Positions 1-6,241 are shown, counted from the first letter of the stretch. The stretch is 8,032 nt of DNA from Cellvibrionales bacterium UBA2034 (GCA_002333095.1 DDBK01000094.1:5056-13087), one strand, 5' to 3'. The notes: generated by a model from the sequence alone, not told the origin. Numbers and translations are program-made.

Positions 1-683
1 CGAGCCACTCTTTCTGTAGCCACATAAAAGACTGGATAGCCAGTTAACTTGGCAATTCTTTCAGCACCAACAGCAACAGGGGTTTCAATCCCCATGAATC
101 TCACCCAGTATTTATCATCTTTCCGACGAGGATTCTGATCCCCGATGATGCCAAACGCACGAACCTCCTTCCGCTGCTTCAATATCGCTCTTGCGGCTTT
201 TTCGGCCGGAATCAGACTGGCTCCAAATCTAGCTCTGGTAGCCAGAAAAAAATGCTCCATCTTGGCATTATGTAAAGGGCGATATAGTGCATCCAGAGGG
301 CAAGGCAGGGATACAGACAAGGCTGTTAGCATCCACTCCCAATTCCCCTGATGGGCAGAAAGCAGCAACATGGACTGCTTTTGTTCAACGCAAGCAGACA
401 GATGCTCAAGACCAGAAATTTCAACGCGCTTCAGTAACTGCCCCGGAGACATTCTGGACAACATCAATATTTCAACCGCAACATCAGCAATATGCAGATA
501 AAAGCCTTTCTCAATCACCAATCGCTCTAATGCACTTTTTTCAGGAAAGGCGCGAAAAATATTCTTTTCTACTTCCGTGCGACGGTAGCGAATAACTATA
601 CGAAGAATCCACGCCAATATGTTAGCCAAAAAATATAAAGCGCTATCCGGCAATCTAGCTATCAGCTTCAAAAAAAACAACAT
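1..683 (-). CDS. LpxL/HtrB-type lysophospholipid acyltransferase, 3' end missing
   Basis: Reading back from ATG at 683, the frame stays open to the window edge. This gives 227 residues of a protein that is usually about 290-310 long, so the C-terminus is lost. It begins with a hydrophobic inner-membrane anchor (residues about 1-32). The acyltransferase signature is HQGNWEW at 111-117, where H111 and E116 form the HX4E catalytic pair of the lipid A biosynthesis acyltransferase family. A second conserved block, GDQNPRR (181-187), is followed by YWVRFMG and by TPVAVGAERIAKL. Family members move an acyl chain from acyl-ACP to a lipid A precursor or another lysolipid at the inner membrane. The exact substrate cannot be told. 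The wording around the second block resembles the variant common in Bacteroidota more than E. coli LpxL or LpxM, so I give no symbol. It lies 24 bases after the AsmA-like gene and is probably the last or a late gene of the same transcript. Its ribosome binding site is weak (AGG about 7 bases before ATG). Confidence 0.88.
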   Translation of the reverse strand, partial: MLFFLKLIARLPDSALYFLANILAWILRIVIRYRRTEVEKNIFRAFPEKSALERLVIEKGFYLHIADVAVEILMLSRMSPGQLLKRVEISGLEHLSACVEQKQSMLLLSAHQGNWEWMLTALSVSLPCPLDALYRPLHNAKMEHFFLATRARFGASLIPAEKAARAILKQRKEVRAFGIIGDQNPRRKDDKYWVRFMGIETPVAVGAERIAKLTGYPVFYVATERVA

Positions 684-707
684 GTTAGGAACCTGTGGTT
701 GCCAAAA

Positions 708-1562
708 TCAATTAAAGAAATCTTTTGCGCCCTGCCACATTTTCCCACCCGTCTTTTTTAATCCCGTTCCGATTGAACGAATTGTCTTTCCTGGATCAAT
801 GTTATCTTCATGATCATTTTCTCTTGCAACGACTTGCTTTCTAGAAGGAGATACATCTACAAATTGCTTTTTAGCTTCCAACATTCCCAGTTTATCTGCT
901 TCGCGCCTTATAGCGTCAATTATGGAGCGAGTCAGCCGATCGATGATCTCAGCTGGAGCAACGCCCTCCTCCTGCAACCCTATGTCGGTCAATATTATGT
1001 CGCGTATAGAGAACACTTTTGATCGACCTGGATTTTTCTGACTCCGTGCGTCTACTGTGATGCCAGACACCTGCACTGTCTTTATCTGCAATAAAAGGGG
1101 AGCCCCGACATCTTTAGCCCTGGCATTTAACCTGTCCCTCATAGCATCTTCTGACAATTGGGACAGCCTAATCCTCAAGCTTCGAAAATCACTTCCTTCA
1201 GAATCAATATCATAAAAAACAGCAACATTTTTAATTTGGAAGGCTTCTATTTCCCACAAGGGAGGGAAAAAACTTTTTGACTTGAAATCCGGCAAAAAAT
1301 TCTCGGAGAACTGCAGGGATACGGTTCCTGCACAAAAAACAGAGGGGTTCGCCACAGCAGGGAAACACGCATCGTGGAGCGATACAGTTTTATCCGCTAA
1401 ATTTATGGATGAATCGCTGAAAACAATATCCGACCCCAGCATTCTTGATCCATGCAACTCAACCGCATCTTTTATAAAAGACTGACCAATCAGGTCCAGA
1501 GAGCTGACGAGAAGCCATAACATTAGCCCGGTTGCAATTAAACCCTGCAAAAATATTTTCAT
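708..1562 (-). CDS. Single-pass membrane protein with AsmA-like periplasmic domain, function unknown
   Basis: The protein has 284 residues from ATG at 1562. A TTG at 1574 would add four residues; I prefer the ATG because it puts MKIFLQG directly before the membrane segment, though neither start has a good Shine-Dalgarno sequence. Residues 3-24 form one uncleaved-looking transmembrane helix, and no lipobox is seen. The rest should be periplasmic. Alternating beta-strand patterns such as RMLGSDIVFSDSSINLADKTVSL, an NP near residues 72-73 and a late IILTDIGLQEEGVAPAEIIDRL stretch (about 189-210) follow the layout of short AsmA-like proteins, whose equivalent motif reads roughly DIGxxxGxTPAEV. 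The C-terminal 50 residues are charged and end in a glycine- and lysine-rich amphipathic tail (GKTIRSIGTGLKKTGGK). Two cysteines (66 and 77) could form a periplasmic disulfide. AsmA-like proteins are linked to lipid traffic to, or assembly of, the outer membrane. That role is only inferred here from family resemblance and from the acyltransferase next door. Confidence 0.75.
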   Translation of the reverse strand: MKIFLQGLIATGLMLWLLVSSLDLIGQSFIKDAVELHGSRMLGSDIVFSDSSINLADKTVSLHDACFPAVANPSVFCAGTVSLQFSENFLPDFKSKSFFPPLWEIEAFQIKNVAVFYDIDSEGSDFRSLRIRLSQLSEDAMRDRLNARAKDVGAPLLLQIKTVQVSGITVDARSQKNPGRSKVFSIRDIILTDIGLQEEGVAPAEIIDRLTRSIIDAIRREADKLGMLEAKKQFVDVSPSRKQVVARENDHEDNIDPGKTIRSIGTGLKKTGGKMWQGAKDFFN

Positions 1563-1593
1563 CGCTGCGCGCAAGTCTTTTGATAAAAGTTTT

Positions 1594-2043
1594 TCACTGT
1601 CTTTCTACACGGAAAATCTGGTCGTGTTCCAGAGTCAAGATTTTGACCCGCATCCCCATCGGCATGTCTTCTGCAGCAGATACTTCCCAAAAACTATCAT
1701 CCACTCGTATTTTACCTCGGCCATTTTCAATGGCGTCGCTCAATGTAAATACACGCCCTATGTACTGAGCCCCGCGTTTGTTCAGCAATGGCTCATCTAC
1801 AAGTCGCGGATACTTCATCTGGTATTTCCACCATGCCAGAGTACAAGTAACACTTGCAACGGAGAATACTATTACCTGTATTTGCCAACTCAACTCAGGA
1901 GCTAAAAACAGCAACCCGCCAGTGATACCGGCGGCAATGCCAATCCAGAGCAAATAGCCTCCAGCCCCTGACATCTCGACAATGAGTAACAATAAGCACA
2001 ATGCAGTCCAGTGCCAGAATGTTATTTCATACGCAACCTGCAT
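1594..2043 (-). CDS. NfeD-like membrane protein, partner of the upstream SPFH protein
   Basis: This is a 149-residue protein of the short NfeD class (NfeD1b/YbbK-like). Three transmembrane helices at about 9-25, 29-48 and 52-70 precede a soluble OB-fold (about 84-149) containing GRGKIRVDDSFWEVSA, a proline-glycine turn (MPMGMRV) and the terminal strand DQIFRVE. There is no protease domain, as expected for the short class. NfeD proteins sit in the inner membrane and are encoded next to SPFH/stomatin-like proteins, which they are thought to bind through the OB-fold. A GTG at 2049 gives a longer frame, but the AAGGAG at 2049-2054 would then touch the start codon. With ATG at 2043 the spacing is 5 bases, so ATG is chosen. 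The start lies 2 bases after the stop of the SPFH gene, so the two are almost certainly translationally coupled. The next gene follows after 31 bases. Confidence 0.92.
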   Translation of the reverse strand: MQVAYEITFWHWTALCLLLLIVEMSGAGGYLLWIGIAAGITGGLLFLAPELSWQIQVIVFSVASVTCTLAWWKYQMKYPRLVDEPLLNKRGAQYIGRVFTLSDAIENGRGKIRVDDSFWEVSAAEDMPMGMRVKILTLEHDQIFRVERQ

Positions 2044-2045
2044 TG

Positions 2046-2984
2046 TCACTCCTTAGTTGGCAGCGCGGCGTCTACAGGTCCGACGCTTTTGAATAATTCA
2101 CCAATGCCGGCCACAGAACCTATAATTTGCGATGCTTCCAGAGGCATCATAATCACCTTGCTGTTCTCTGCCGATGCCACTTTACCCAAGGCTTCAATAT
2201 ACTTCTGGGCAACAAAATAATTGACCGCCTGAATATCCCCCTTGGCAATTGCCTGGGACACCATGTGCGTAGCTTTTGCTTCGGCTTCAGCTTCGCGTTC
2301 ACGCGCCTCGGACTGCAAAAATGCTGATTGGCGAAGACCTTCAGCCTTGAGAACTTGCGCCTGCTTGTGACCCTCAGCTTCAAGCACCTCCGCCTGTTTA
2401 CGTCCTTCCGCCTCCAGCACCAGTGCACGCTTATCTCTTTCTGCCTTCATCTGGTTCGCCATCGAATCAATCAGATCCCGGGGAGGAGTGATATCTTTGA
2501 TTTCAATCCGGGTAACCTTTAATCCCCATGGATTGGTGGCCTGATCTACCGTGCGCAGCAGCCGTTCATTAATTTCATCCCGCCGCGAGAGCATTTCATC
2601 CAGCTCCATAGACCCAAGAACTGTGCGGATATTGGTCATGGTGAGGTTGCGGATCGCATGATCCAGATCTGCAACTTCATAAGAGGCTTTGGCTGCATTA
2701 ACTACCTGATAGAAACACACAGCATCGATCTTGACCATGGCATTGTCTGCGCTGATAACCTCCTGGGGAGGTATATCGAGCACCTGTTCCATCATGATGA
2801 CCCGCTGACCTACGCGGTCTATAAAAGGAACAATGAAATTCAGACCGGGGCTCAGCGTCTGGATATACCGCCCGAAGCGCTCGACTGTCCACTCATAACC
2901 CTGGGGAACAAAGCGCACCCCTTGTTTGATCAGGTAAAGCGCAAAAGCCCCTAATAACCATGGAACCAGCTGTGCAATCGACAT
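2046..2984 (-). CDS. qmcA: QmcA-type SPFH/band-7 membrane protein (paraslipin)
   Basis: The protein has 312 residues, close to the 305 of E. coli QmcA. One N-terminal transmembrane helix (about 4-20) is followed by the band-7 domain: [16 protein letters not shown] (25-40), LSPGLNF, a D-rich hinge at [12 protein letters not shown], and [16 protein letters not shown] (153-168). Residues 174-245 are a long alanine/glutamate coiled coil with an 11-residue repeat, and a hydrophobic, glycine-containing C-terminal segment follows (about 277-300). Family members assemble into large ring or cage-like oligomers on the inner membrane that mark microdomains and influence membrane proteases such as FtsH; QmcA was found as an FtsH-associated protein. 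The ATG is backed by GGAG 8 bases upstream. It is the first gene of the leftward cluster, with NfeD directly behind it. Its promoter must lie in the 2985-3204 gap. A TGATAAT-like -10 (complement of 3041-3047) is present, but I see no convincing -35. Confidence 0.95.
   Translation of the reverse strand: MSIAQLVPWLLGAFALYLIKQGVRFVPQGYEWTVERFGRYIQTLSPGLNFIVPFIDRVGQRVIMMEQVLDIPPQEVISADNAMVKIDAVCFYQVVNAAKASYEVADLDHAIRNLTMTNIRTVLGSMELDEMLSRRDEINERLLRTVDQATNPWGLKVTRIEIKDITPPRDLIDSMANQMKAERDKRALVLEAEGRKQAEVLEAEGHKQAQVLKAEGLRQSAFLQSEAREREAEAEAKATHMVSQAIAKGDIQAVNYFVAQKYIEALGKVASAENSKVIMMPLEASQIIGSVAGIGELFKSVGPVDAALPTKE
2295..2426 (-). repeat. Four 11-residue coding repeats in the QmcA coiled coil
   Basis: Residues 187-230 of the SPFH protein fall into four units of eleven: [33 protein letters not shown] and a degraded [11 protein letters not shown]. 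The pattern A-x-V-L-E-A-E-G-x-K-Q is a hendecad, typical of straight, slightly right-handed coiled coils. Such repeats are known in the stomatin/flotillin superfamily. Three units are nearly identical in protein, but I did not see matching identity in DNA, so selection on the protein rather than recent duplication is likelier. Confidence 0.85.
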
Positions 2985-3040
2985 GAAACCCTCTCCTGAA
3001 ATGACAACCCTGTAAGCCCTGATGCAACCACCCGCAGAAT

Positions 3041-3047
3041 ATTATCA
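3041..3047 (-). promoter_or_regulatory. Weak -10 candidate for the leftward qmcA cluster
   Basis: On the minus strand the sequence TGATAATATT contains GATAAT, four or five matches to a -10 box, about 57 bases before the qmcA ATG. At 16-18 bases further upstream only GC-rich sequence without a -35 match is found. It is listed because the divergent cluster needs a promoter here and this is the best candidate seen. Confidence 0.2.
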
Positions 3048-3092
3048 GCTTTGAACCAGTTTTGGCGGCAGCACGAGCAACCAGACAAGGTG

Positions 3093-3128
3093 TTCCATAA
3101 TGGCCAAGGCTGGCGTACAATGCCCGCC
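3093..3128 (+). promoter_or_regulatory. Candidate promoter of the rpsP operon with GC-rich discriminator
   Basis: TACAAT at 3116-3121 matches the -10 consensus at five of six bases and is followed directly by GCCCGCC. Such a GC-rich discriminator is typical of stringently controlled ribosomal promoters. The -35 region at 17 bases spacing (TTCCAT, 3093-3098) is poor. A start near 3128 would leave a leader of roughly 77 bases before rpsP. The position and discriminator are seen in the sequence; promoter function is inferred. Confidence 0.35.
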
Positions 3129-3164
3129 CTTTCTGTCTGCTCAATGTTGACAGTTCAGTGCGAC

Positions 3165-3179
3165 CCGGCTCTTTGCCGG
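3165..3179 (+). promoter_or_regulatory. Small hairpin in the rpsP leader
   Basis: CCGGC (3165-3169) pairs with GCCGG (3175-3179) around a TCTTT loop, ending 25 bases before the rpsP ATG and followed by CCTGATTTTA. It could be a leader structure affecting rpsP translation or a very weak attenuator. Five base pairs can arise by chance, and the T run is short. The purine stretch AGAGAG used as the rpsP ribosome binding site lies just downstream. Confidence 0.3.
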
Positions 3180-3204
3180 CCTGATTTTAGAGAGTGAAAA
3201 CACA

Positions 3205-3447
3205 ATGGTAACGATACGTCTGTCACGCGGCGGCTCCAAAAAGCGCCCTTTCTATCACTTGGCAGTGACCGATTCACGCAATGCACGTGACGGCAGCTTC
3301 ATCGAGCATGTCGGCTTTTTCAATCCGATTGCACGCGGCCAGGAAGAACGCGTCCGCGTTGATCGTGAGCGCGTAGCGTTCTGGGTCAACCGTGGCGCCC
3401 AGTTGTCTGATCGGGTATCTAAGCTGCTAAGCGAAAAAGCCGCCTGA
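3205..3447 (+). CDS. rpsP: Small ribosomal subunit protein bS16
   Basis: The protein has 80 residues, close to the 82 of E. coli S16. It starts with the family signature [17 protein letters not shown], followed by [25 protein letters not shown] and the C-terminal strand and helix [18 protein letters not shown]16 binds 16S rRNA early in 30S assembly and helps lock the 5' and central domains. It is the first gene of rpsP-rimM-trmD-rplS, an order conserved across many bacteria. The ATG is preceded by a modest AGAGAG about 10 bases upstream. The stop is followed after 25 bases by rimM, without a terminator, so the four genes should share one transcript. Nothing in the protein looks unusual. Confidence 0.99.
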   Translation: MVTIRLSRGGSKKRPFYHLAVTDSRNARDGSFIEHVGFFNPIARGQEERVRVDRERVAFWVNRGAQLSDRVSKLLSEKAA

Positions 3448-3472
3448 TTGAACTCTTGATACGGCGACGTTT

Positions 3473-4024
3473 GTGGCCCAGTCAGAGTCAAATAACCGGG
3501 TCGTTGCCGGAAAAGTGACATCCGTATACGGCGTGAAGGGCTGGGTGAAGGTTCACTCCTACACTGACCCGCCAGAAAATATATTTAACTTCAGCCCCTG
3601 GTTTCTGATCAGTGCTGAAGGCAAAAGCAGTCAAGATCCAGTAGTGATAGATAACTACCGGATGCACGGCAAAGGTCTTGTCGCTCACATAAAGGGCGTG
3701 GACGACAGAGACATGGCCGCTCTGCTTTGCCAAAGAATGATTACAGTGGAGATGGGCGACTTGCCTGCACTGCCAGAAGGTGAGTATTACTGGCAGCAGC
3801 TAACGGGCTTACAGGTATTCAGCAGCTATAAAGCGCAGAAACCTGTTTTGTTAGGGAGCATCTCTGGCTTGATGGAAACCGGCGCCAATGACATTCTTGT
3901 CGTTAGCGCATGTGATGGAAGTATAGACCAGCGCGAACGCCTCCTTCCCTATGTGGATGTGTACGTACTGAAAGTGGATCTGGCAGCAGGCACTATGCTG
4001 GTTGACTGGGATCCTGAATTTTAG
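3473..4024 (+). CDS. rimM: Ribosome maturation factor RimM
   Basis: The protein has 183 residues, the usual size. The N-terminal RimM domain covers about 9-92, with GKVTSVYGVKGWVKVHSYTD (13-32) and VAHIKGVDDRDMA (70-82). The C-terminal PRC-barrel domain covers about 103-183, with GEYYW (103-107), METGANDILVV (134-144), RERLLPY (154-160) and the terminal VDWDPEF. RimM binds S19 in the head of the 30S subunit and assists late 16S rRNA folding and processing. The start is GTG at 3473: no ATG is available, and the next in-frame methionine lies deep inside the domain. The Shine-Dalgarno sequence is weak. Together these suggest lower translation than the flanking ribosomal protein genes, as expected for an assembly factor needed in small amounts. 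The closest style is gammaproteobacterial. Confidence 0.98.
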   Translation: MAQSESNNRVVAGKVTSVYGVKGWVKVHSYTDPPENIFNFSPWFLISAEGKSSQDPVVIDNYRMHGKGLVAHIKGVDDRDMAALLCQRMITVEMGDLPALPEGEYYWQQLTGLQVFSSYKAQKPVLLGSISGLMETGANDILVVSACDGSIDQRERLLPYVDVYVLKVDLAAGTMLVDWDPEF

Positions 4025-4058
4025 GCATAGGCTTTTTGACAATTTGAGGTAAGTGCGG

Positions 4059-4790
4059 GTGAAAGTGGGCGTGGTAACACTATTCCCTGAAATGTTCTCC
4101 GCAGTGATGGATTATGGTATTAGCAGCCGCGCCTTTAACAACGGCCTGCTGACACTGCAATGCTGGAATCCTCGCAGCTTTACCAGTGACAGGCATCACA
4201 CTGTGGATAGCCGACCCTACGGTGGCGGCCCCGGTATGGTGATGATGATTGAACCATTGCAAGCTGCGCTGCAAGCTGCGCGCGTTGCACTGCCAGCAGC
4301 AAAGGTGATCTATCTTTCTCCGCAAGGAAAGGCTCTGGATCAAACAGCGGTAAAAAGTTTTGCCGGACACAGTGAAATTATTATGTTGTGCGGAAGATAT
4401 GAAGGCATCGACGAGCGGCTTTTGCAGCTGGAAGTTGATGAAGAATGGTCTATTGGCGACTATGTGCTATCTGGTGGCGAACTCCCTGCCATGGTGCTGA
4501 TTGATGCAATTGCACGACTTGTTCCCGGCGCATTGGGGCATGAACAATCCGCCGAACAGGACTCTTTCAGTAACGGCTTACTGGACTGTCCTCATTATGC
4601 GAGGCCAGATTTGTATATGGAAATGGCTGTACCCTCAACACTGTTGAGTGGCAACCATGAAGAAATAAGGCGCTGGCGTTTACAGCAATCCCTGCAACGC
4701 ACAAAGCAGCGCAGACCAGATTTATTTGCAAAAAGGCAATTGAGCAAAGAAGAGTTTCAATTGCTGGGAGAAATTGAACAACAGGATTAA
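4059..4790 (+). CDS. trmD: tRNA (guanine-N1-)-methyltransferase TrmD
   Basis: This enzyme methylates G37 of tRNAs carrying GG at 36-37, using S-adenosylmethionine, and so prevents +1 frameshifting. It is a SPOUT protein with a deep trefoil knot and works as a dimer. Visible motifs (243-residue numbering) are VTLFPEMF near the start, [16 protein letters not shown] (52-67), [11 protein letters not shown] (85-95), [12 protein letters not shown] (110-121), [15 protein letters not shown] (129-143) and [21 protein letters not shown]. In the last of these, D168 matches the catalytic aspartate (E. coli D169). The C-terminal [13 protein letters not shown] segment is intact. Several in-frame GTGs are possible. 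GTG at 4053 has GAGG only 3 bases away, while GTG at 4059 has it 9 bases away and aligns exactly with the E. coli start, so 4059 is preferred; the difference is two residues. No upstream ATG exists in frame. Confidence 0.98.
   Translation: MKVGVVTLFPEMFSAVMDYGISSRAFNNGLLTLQCWNPRSFTSDRHHTVDSRPYGGGPGMVMMIEPLQAALQAARVALPAAKVIYLSPQGKALDQTAVKSFAGHSEIIMLCGRYEGIDERLLQLEVDEEWSIGDYVLSGGELPAMVLIDAIARLVPGALGHEQSAEQDSFSNGLLDCPHYARPDLYMEMAVPSTLLSGNHEEIRRWRLQQSLQRTKQRRPDLFAKRQLSKEEFQLLGEIEQQD
4259..4282 (+). repeat. 12-bp tandem repeat inside trmD
   Basis: GCAAGCTGCGCT is followed at once by GCAAGCTGCGCG, an 11 of 12 match in frame. It encodes the doubled QAA-L/R of the segment linking two TrmD motifs, a part of the protein that varies between species. 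It is probably a small in-frame duplication without functional effect. Confidence 0.7.
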
Positions 4791-4863
4791 GCATCAAACG
4801 CTTGACCTAACCTTGAGCAGTTTTACCAATCGCGAGAGCGACTATATTTTCAGGAGTACCAAC

Positions 4864-5217
4864 ATGAGCAACAGTACTATTATCGCGGCAATTGAAGCTG
4901 CCCAGATCACGCGTGAACTGGCTAAATTTTCACAAGGCGATACTGTTGTCGTCAGCGTGAAAGTAAAGGAAGGCAATCGTGAACGTCTTCAGGCATTTGA
5001 GGGCGTGGTCATTGCCAAGCGCAACCGCGGGCTTCATTCTGCGTTCACTGTTCGCAAGATGTCACACGGCGTTGGCGTCGAACGTACATTTCAAAGCCAT
5101 AGCCCACTGATTGCCAGCCTTGAAGTAAAGCGTCGTGGCGATGTGCGTCAGGCAAAACTGTACTACCTACGCGACTTGAGCGGCAAAGCAGCGCGTATCA
5201 AGGAAAAACTCAACTGA
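4864..5217 (+). CDS. rplS: Large ribosomal subunit protein bL19
   Basis: The protein has 117 residues against 115 in E. coli. It carries the L19 core: [90 protein letters not shown]19 sits at the interface of the 30S and 50S subunits and contributes to bridges B6 and B8. An in-frame ATG at 4774 would extend it by 30 residues into the end of trmD. That extension has no L19 character, and a clear AGGAG lies 7 bases before the ATG at 4864, which fixes the start. The 73-base gap after trmD is the longest inside the operon. The strong ribosome binding site contrasts with the weak ones of rimM and trmD. A terminator follows 3 bases after the stop. Confidence 0.99.
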   Translation: MSNSTIIAAIEAAQITRELAKFSQGDTVVVSVKVKEGNRERLQAFEGVVIAKRNRGLHSAFTVRKMSHGVGVERTFQSHSPLIASLEVKRRGDVRQAKLYYLRDLSGKAARIKEKLN

Positions 5218-5220
5218 GTT

Positions 5221-5250
5221 CAATAAAGGCGGCGCAAGCCGCCTTTATTG
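5221..5250 (+). terminator. Hairpin terminator of the rpsP operon
   Basis: A perfect 13-bp stem, CAATAAAGGCGGC (5221-5233) with GCCGCCTTTATTG (5238-5250), closes over a GCAA loop of the stable GNRA type. A GC-rich core followed by TTTATT is the intrinsic terminator pattern. The A-rich left arm and T-rich right arm make it symmetrical, so it could act in both directions. It starts 3 bases after the rplS stop. Confidence 0.92.
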
Positions 5251-5251
5251 T

Positions 5252-6160
5252 ATGCGCATGGCACAAATGATTTCTTCATCACCTGTCATTCAGCAATACC
5301 TGGATAATGTATGGCTGGAAAAAGGGCTGAGCAAGCATACACTTTCTGCTTATCGAAGCGATCTCGATCATTTTTTTCACTGGCTCGAACCACAAGACAT
5401 CAACTTTGCCCAAGTATCCAAAGTTGATTTACAAACATATCTCTCCCATATGCTGGCAAAGGGCGCTAATGCTCGCTCTTCCGCAAGATTTCTCTCATGC
5501 ATACGCGGCTTTTACCGCTTTCTGGTTCGCGAAAAAATAGTCAGCCACGATCCCACCCTTGATATCCAGAGCCCGAAACTCGGGAGAGCACTGCCGAAAT
5601 TCCTCACTGAAAGTGAGGTCGAGAAACTACTCGCAGCACCTGACTTGTCTGATCCAGTTGGCCTGCGAGACAGGGCTATGCTGGAACTACTCTACGCTTG
5701 TGGTTTGCGCGTCTCCGAACTGACCGGGCTTACTGTTGGATCACTGAATCTGCGTCAAGGGGTGGTTCGAGTAACCGGAAAAGGAAATAAAGAGCGACTT
5801 ATCCCTATGGGGCAAGAAGCCATGCTATGGCTAGAGCGGTATAACACGGAGGCACGTGCATCGCTTCTTGATAACCAACCCGCTGAAATACTGTTCCCCA
5901 GCAATCGCGCCCAGCCAATGACACGCCAGACATTCTGGCACCGCATAAAACTGTACGCAAAGAAGGCCGATATACGGACTCCGCTATCGCCACATACAAT
6001 GAGGCATGCCTTTGCGACACATCTATTGAATCATGGCGCTGACTTGCGTGTAGTGCAGTTACTACTCGGGCACAGTGACTTGTCCACGACCCAGATTTAT
6101 ACTCATGTGGCGCAAGCGCGAATGCAGGCATTGCATGCACAGCATCATCCACGCGGCTGA
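5252..6160 (+). CDS. xerD: Site-specific tyrosine recombinase XerD
   Basis: XerD acts with XerC at the chromosomal dif site, activated by FtsK at the septum, to resolve chromosome dimers. The frame encodes 302 residues (E. coli 298). The SAM-like core-binding domain covers about 10-98 and the catalytic domain about 113-298. All catalytic residues are visible: R153 in CGLRVSELTGL, K177 in GKGNKER, H248 and R251 in SPHTMRHAFATHLL, H274 in LLGHSDLSTTQ and nucleophile Y283 in QIYTHV. Their spacing equals that of E. coli XerD. LFPSNRAQPMTRQTFWHRIK and the ending HAQHHPRG point to XerD rather than XerC. Start choice is uncertain: ATGs at 5252, 5258 and 5267 are in frame, none has a Shine-Dalgarno sequence, and the first lies one base after the terminator hairpin. 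The protein core aligns from about residue 10, so any of the three would serve. No promoter is evident in the one-base gap. Confidence 0.97.
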   Translation: MRMAQMISSSPVIQQYLDNVWLEKGLSKHTLSAYRSDLDHFFHWLEPQDINFAQVSKVDLQTYLSHMLAKGANARSSARFLSCIRGFYRFLVREKIVSHDPTLDIQSPKLGRALPKFLTESEVEKLLAAPDLSDPVGLRDRAMLELLYACGLRVSELTGLTVGSLNLRQGVVRVTGKGNKERLIPMGQEAMLWLERYNTEARASLLDNQPAEILFPSNRAQPMTRQTFWHRIKLYAKKADIRTPLSPHTMRHAFATHLLNHGADLRVVQLLLGHSDLSTTQIYTHVAQARMQALHAQHHPRG

Positions 6161-6210
6161 ACCTGGCATAACTAATCACATATCTGTCAGCCGAACGGTA
6201 GATAATTGCT

Positions 6211-6216
6211 TATACT
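6211..6216 (+). promoter_or_regulatory. Candidate -10 box upstream of dsbC
   Basis: TATACT lies 25 bases before the dsbC ATG, in the 81-base gap after xerD, and matches the -10 consensus at five of six positions. No good -35 is found 16-18 bases upstream. An alternative reading is a sigma-E-like pair: GAACGG at 6193 and a TCAGC about 17 bases later. It matches that consensus only partly. Either way dsbC may have its own start. Confidence 0.25.
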
Positions 6217-6241
6217 CAGCTACCCACTCCAAAGGTGATTC

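Noticed and set aside
145..595. Two overlapping plus-strand open frames
   Set aside because: They lie opposite the acyltransferase gene, whose HX4E motif and conserved blocks show that the minus strand is coding.
2893..3144. 83-codon minus-strand frame across the qmcA start and the intergenic gap
   Set aside because: It overlaps the start of qmcA in another frame and shows no protein-like pattern; the gap is better explained as divergent regulatory DNA.
3147..3175. TTGACA perfect -35 box upstream of rpsP
   Set aside because: At 17 bases spacing the -10 position reads TCTTTG and lies inside the CCGGC hairpin. No acceptable -10 exists at 16-18 bases, so it was not called as the promoter.
4774..4863. 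30-residue N-terminal extension of L19
   Set aside because: It overlaps the end of trmD, has no L19-like sequence, and a strong AGGAG precedes the ATG at 4864.
5805..6179. 124-codon open frame antisense to xerD
   Set aside because: It runs opposite the catalytic domain of XerD, where all active-site residues are conserved on the plus strand.
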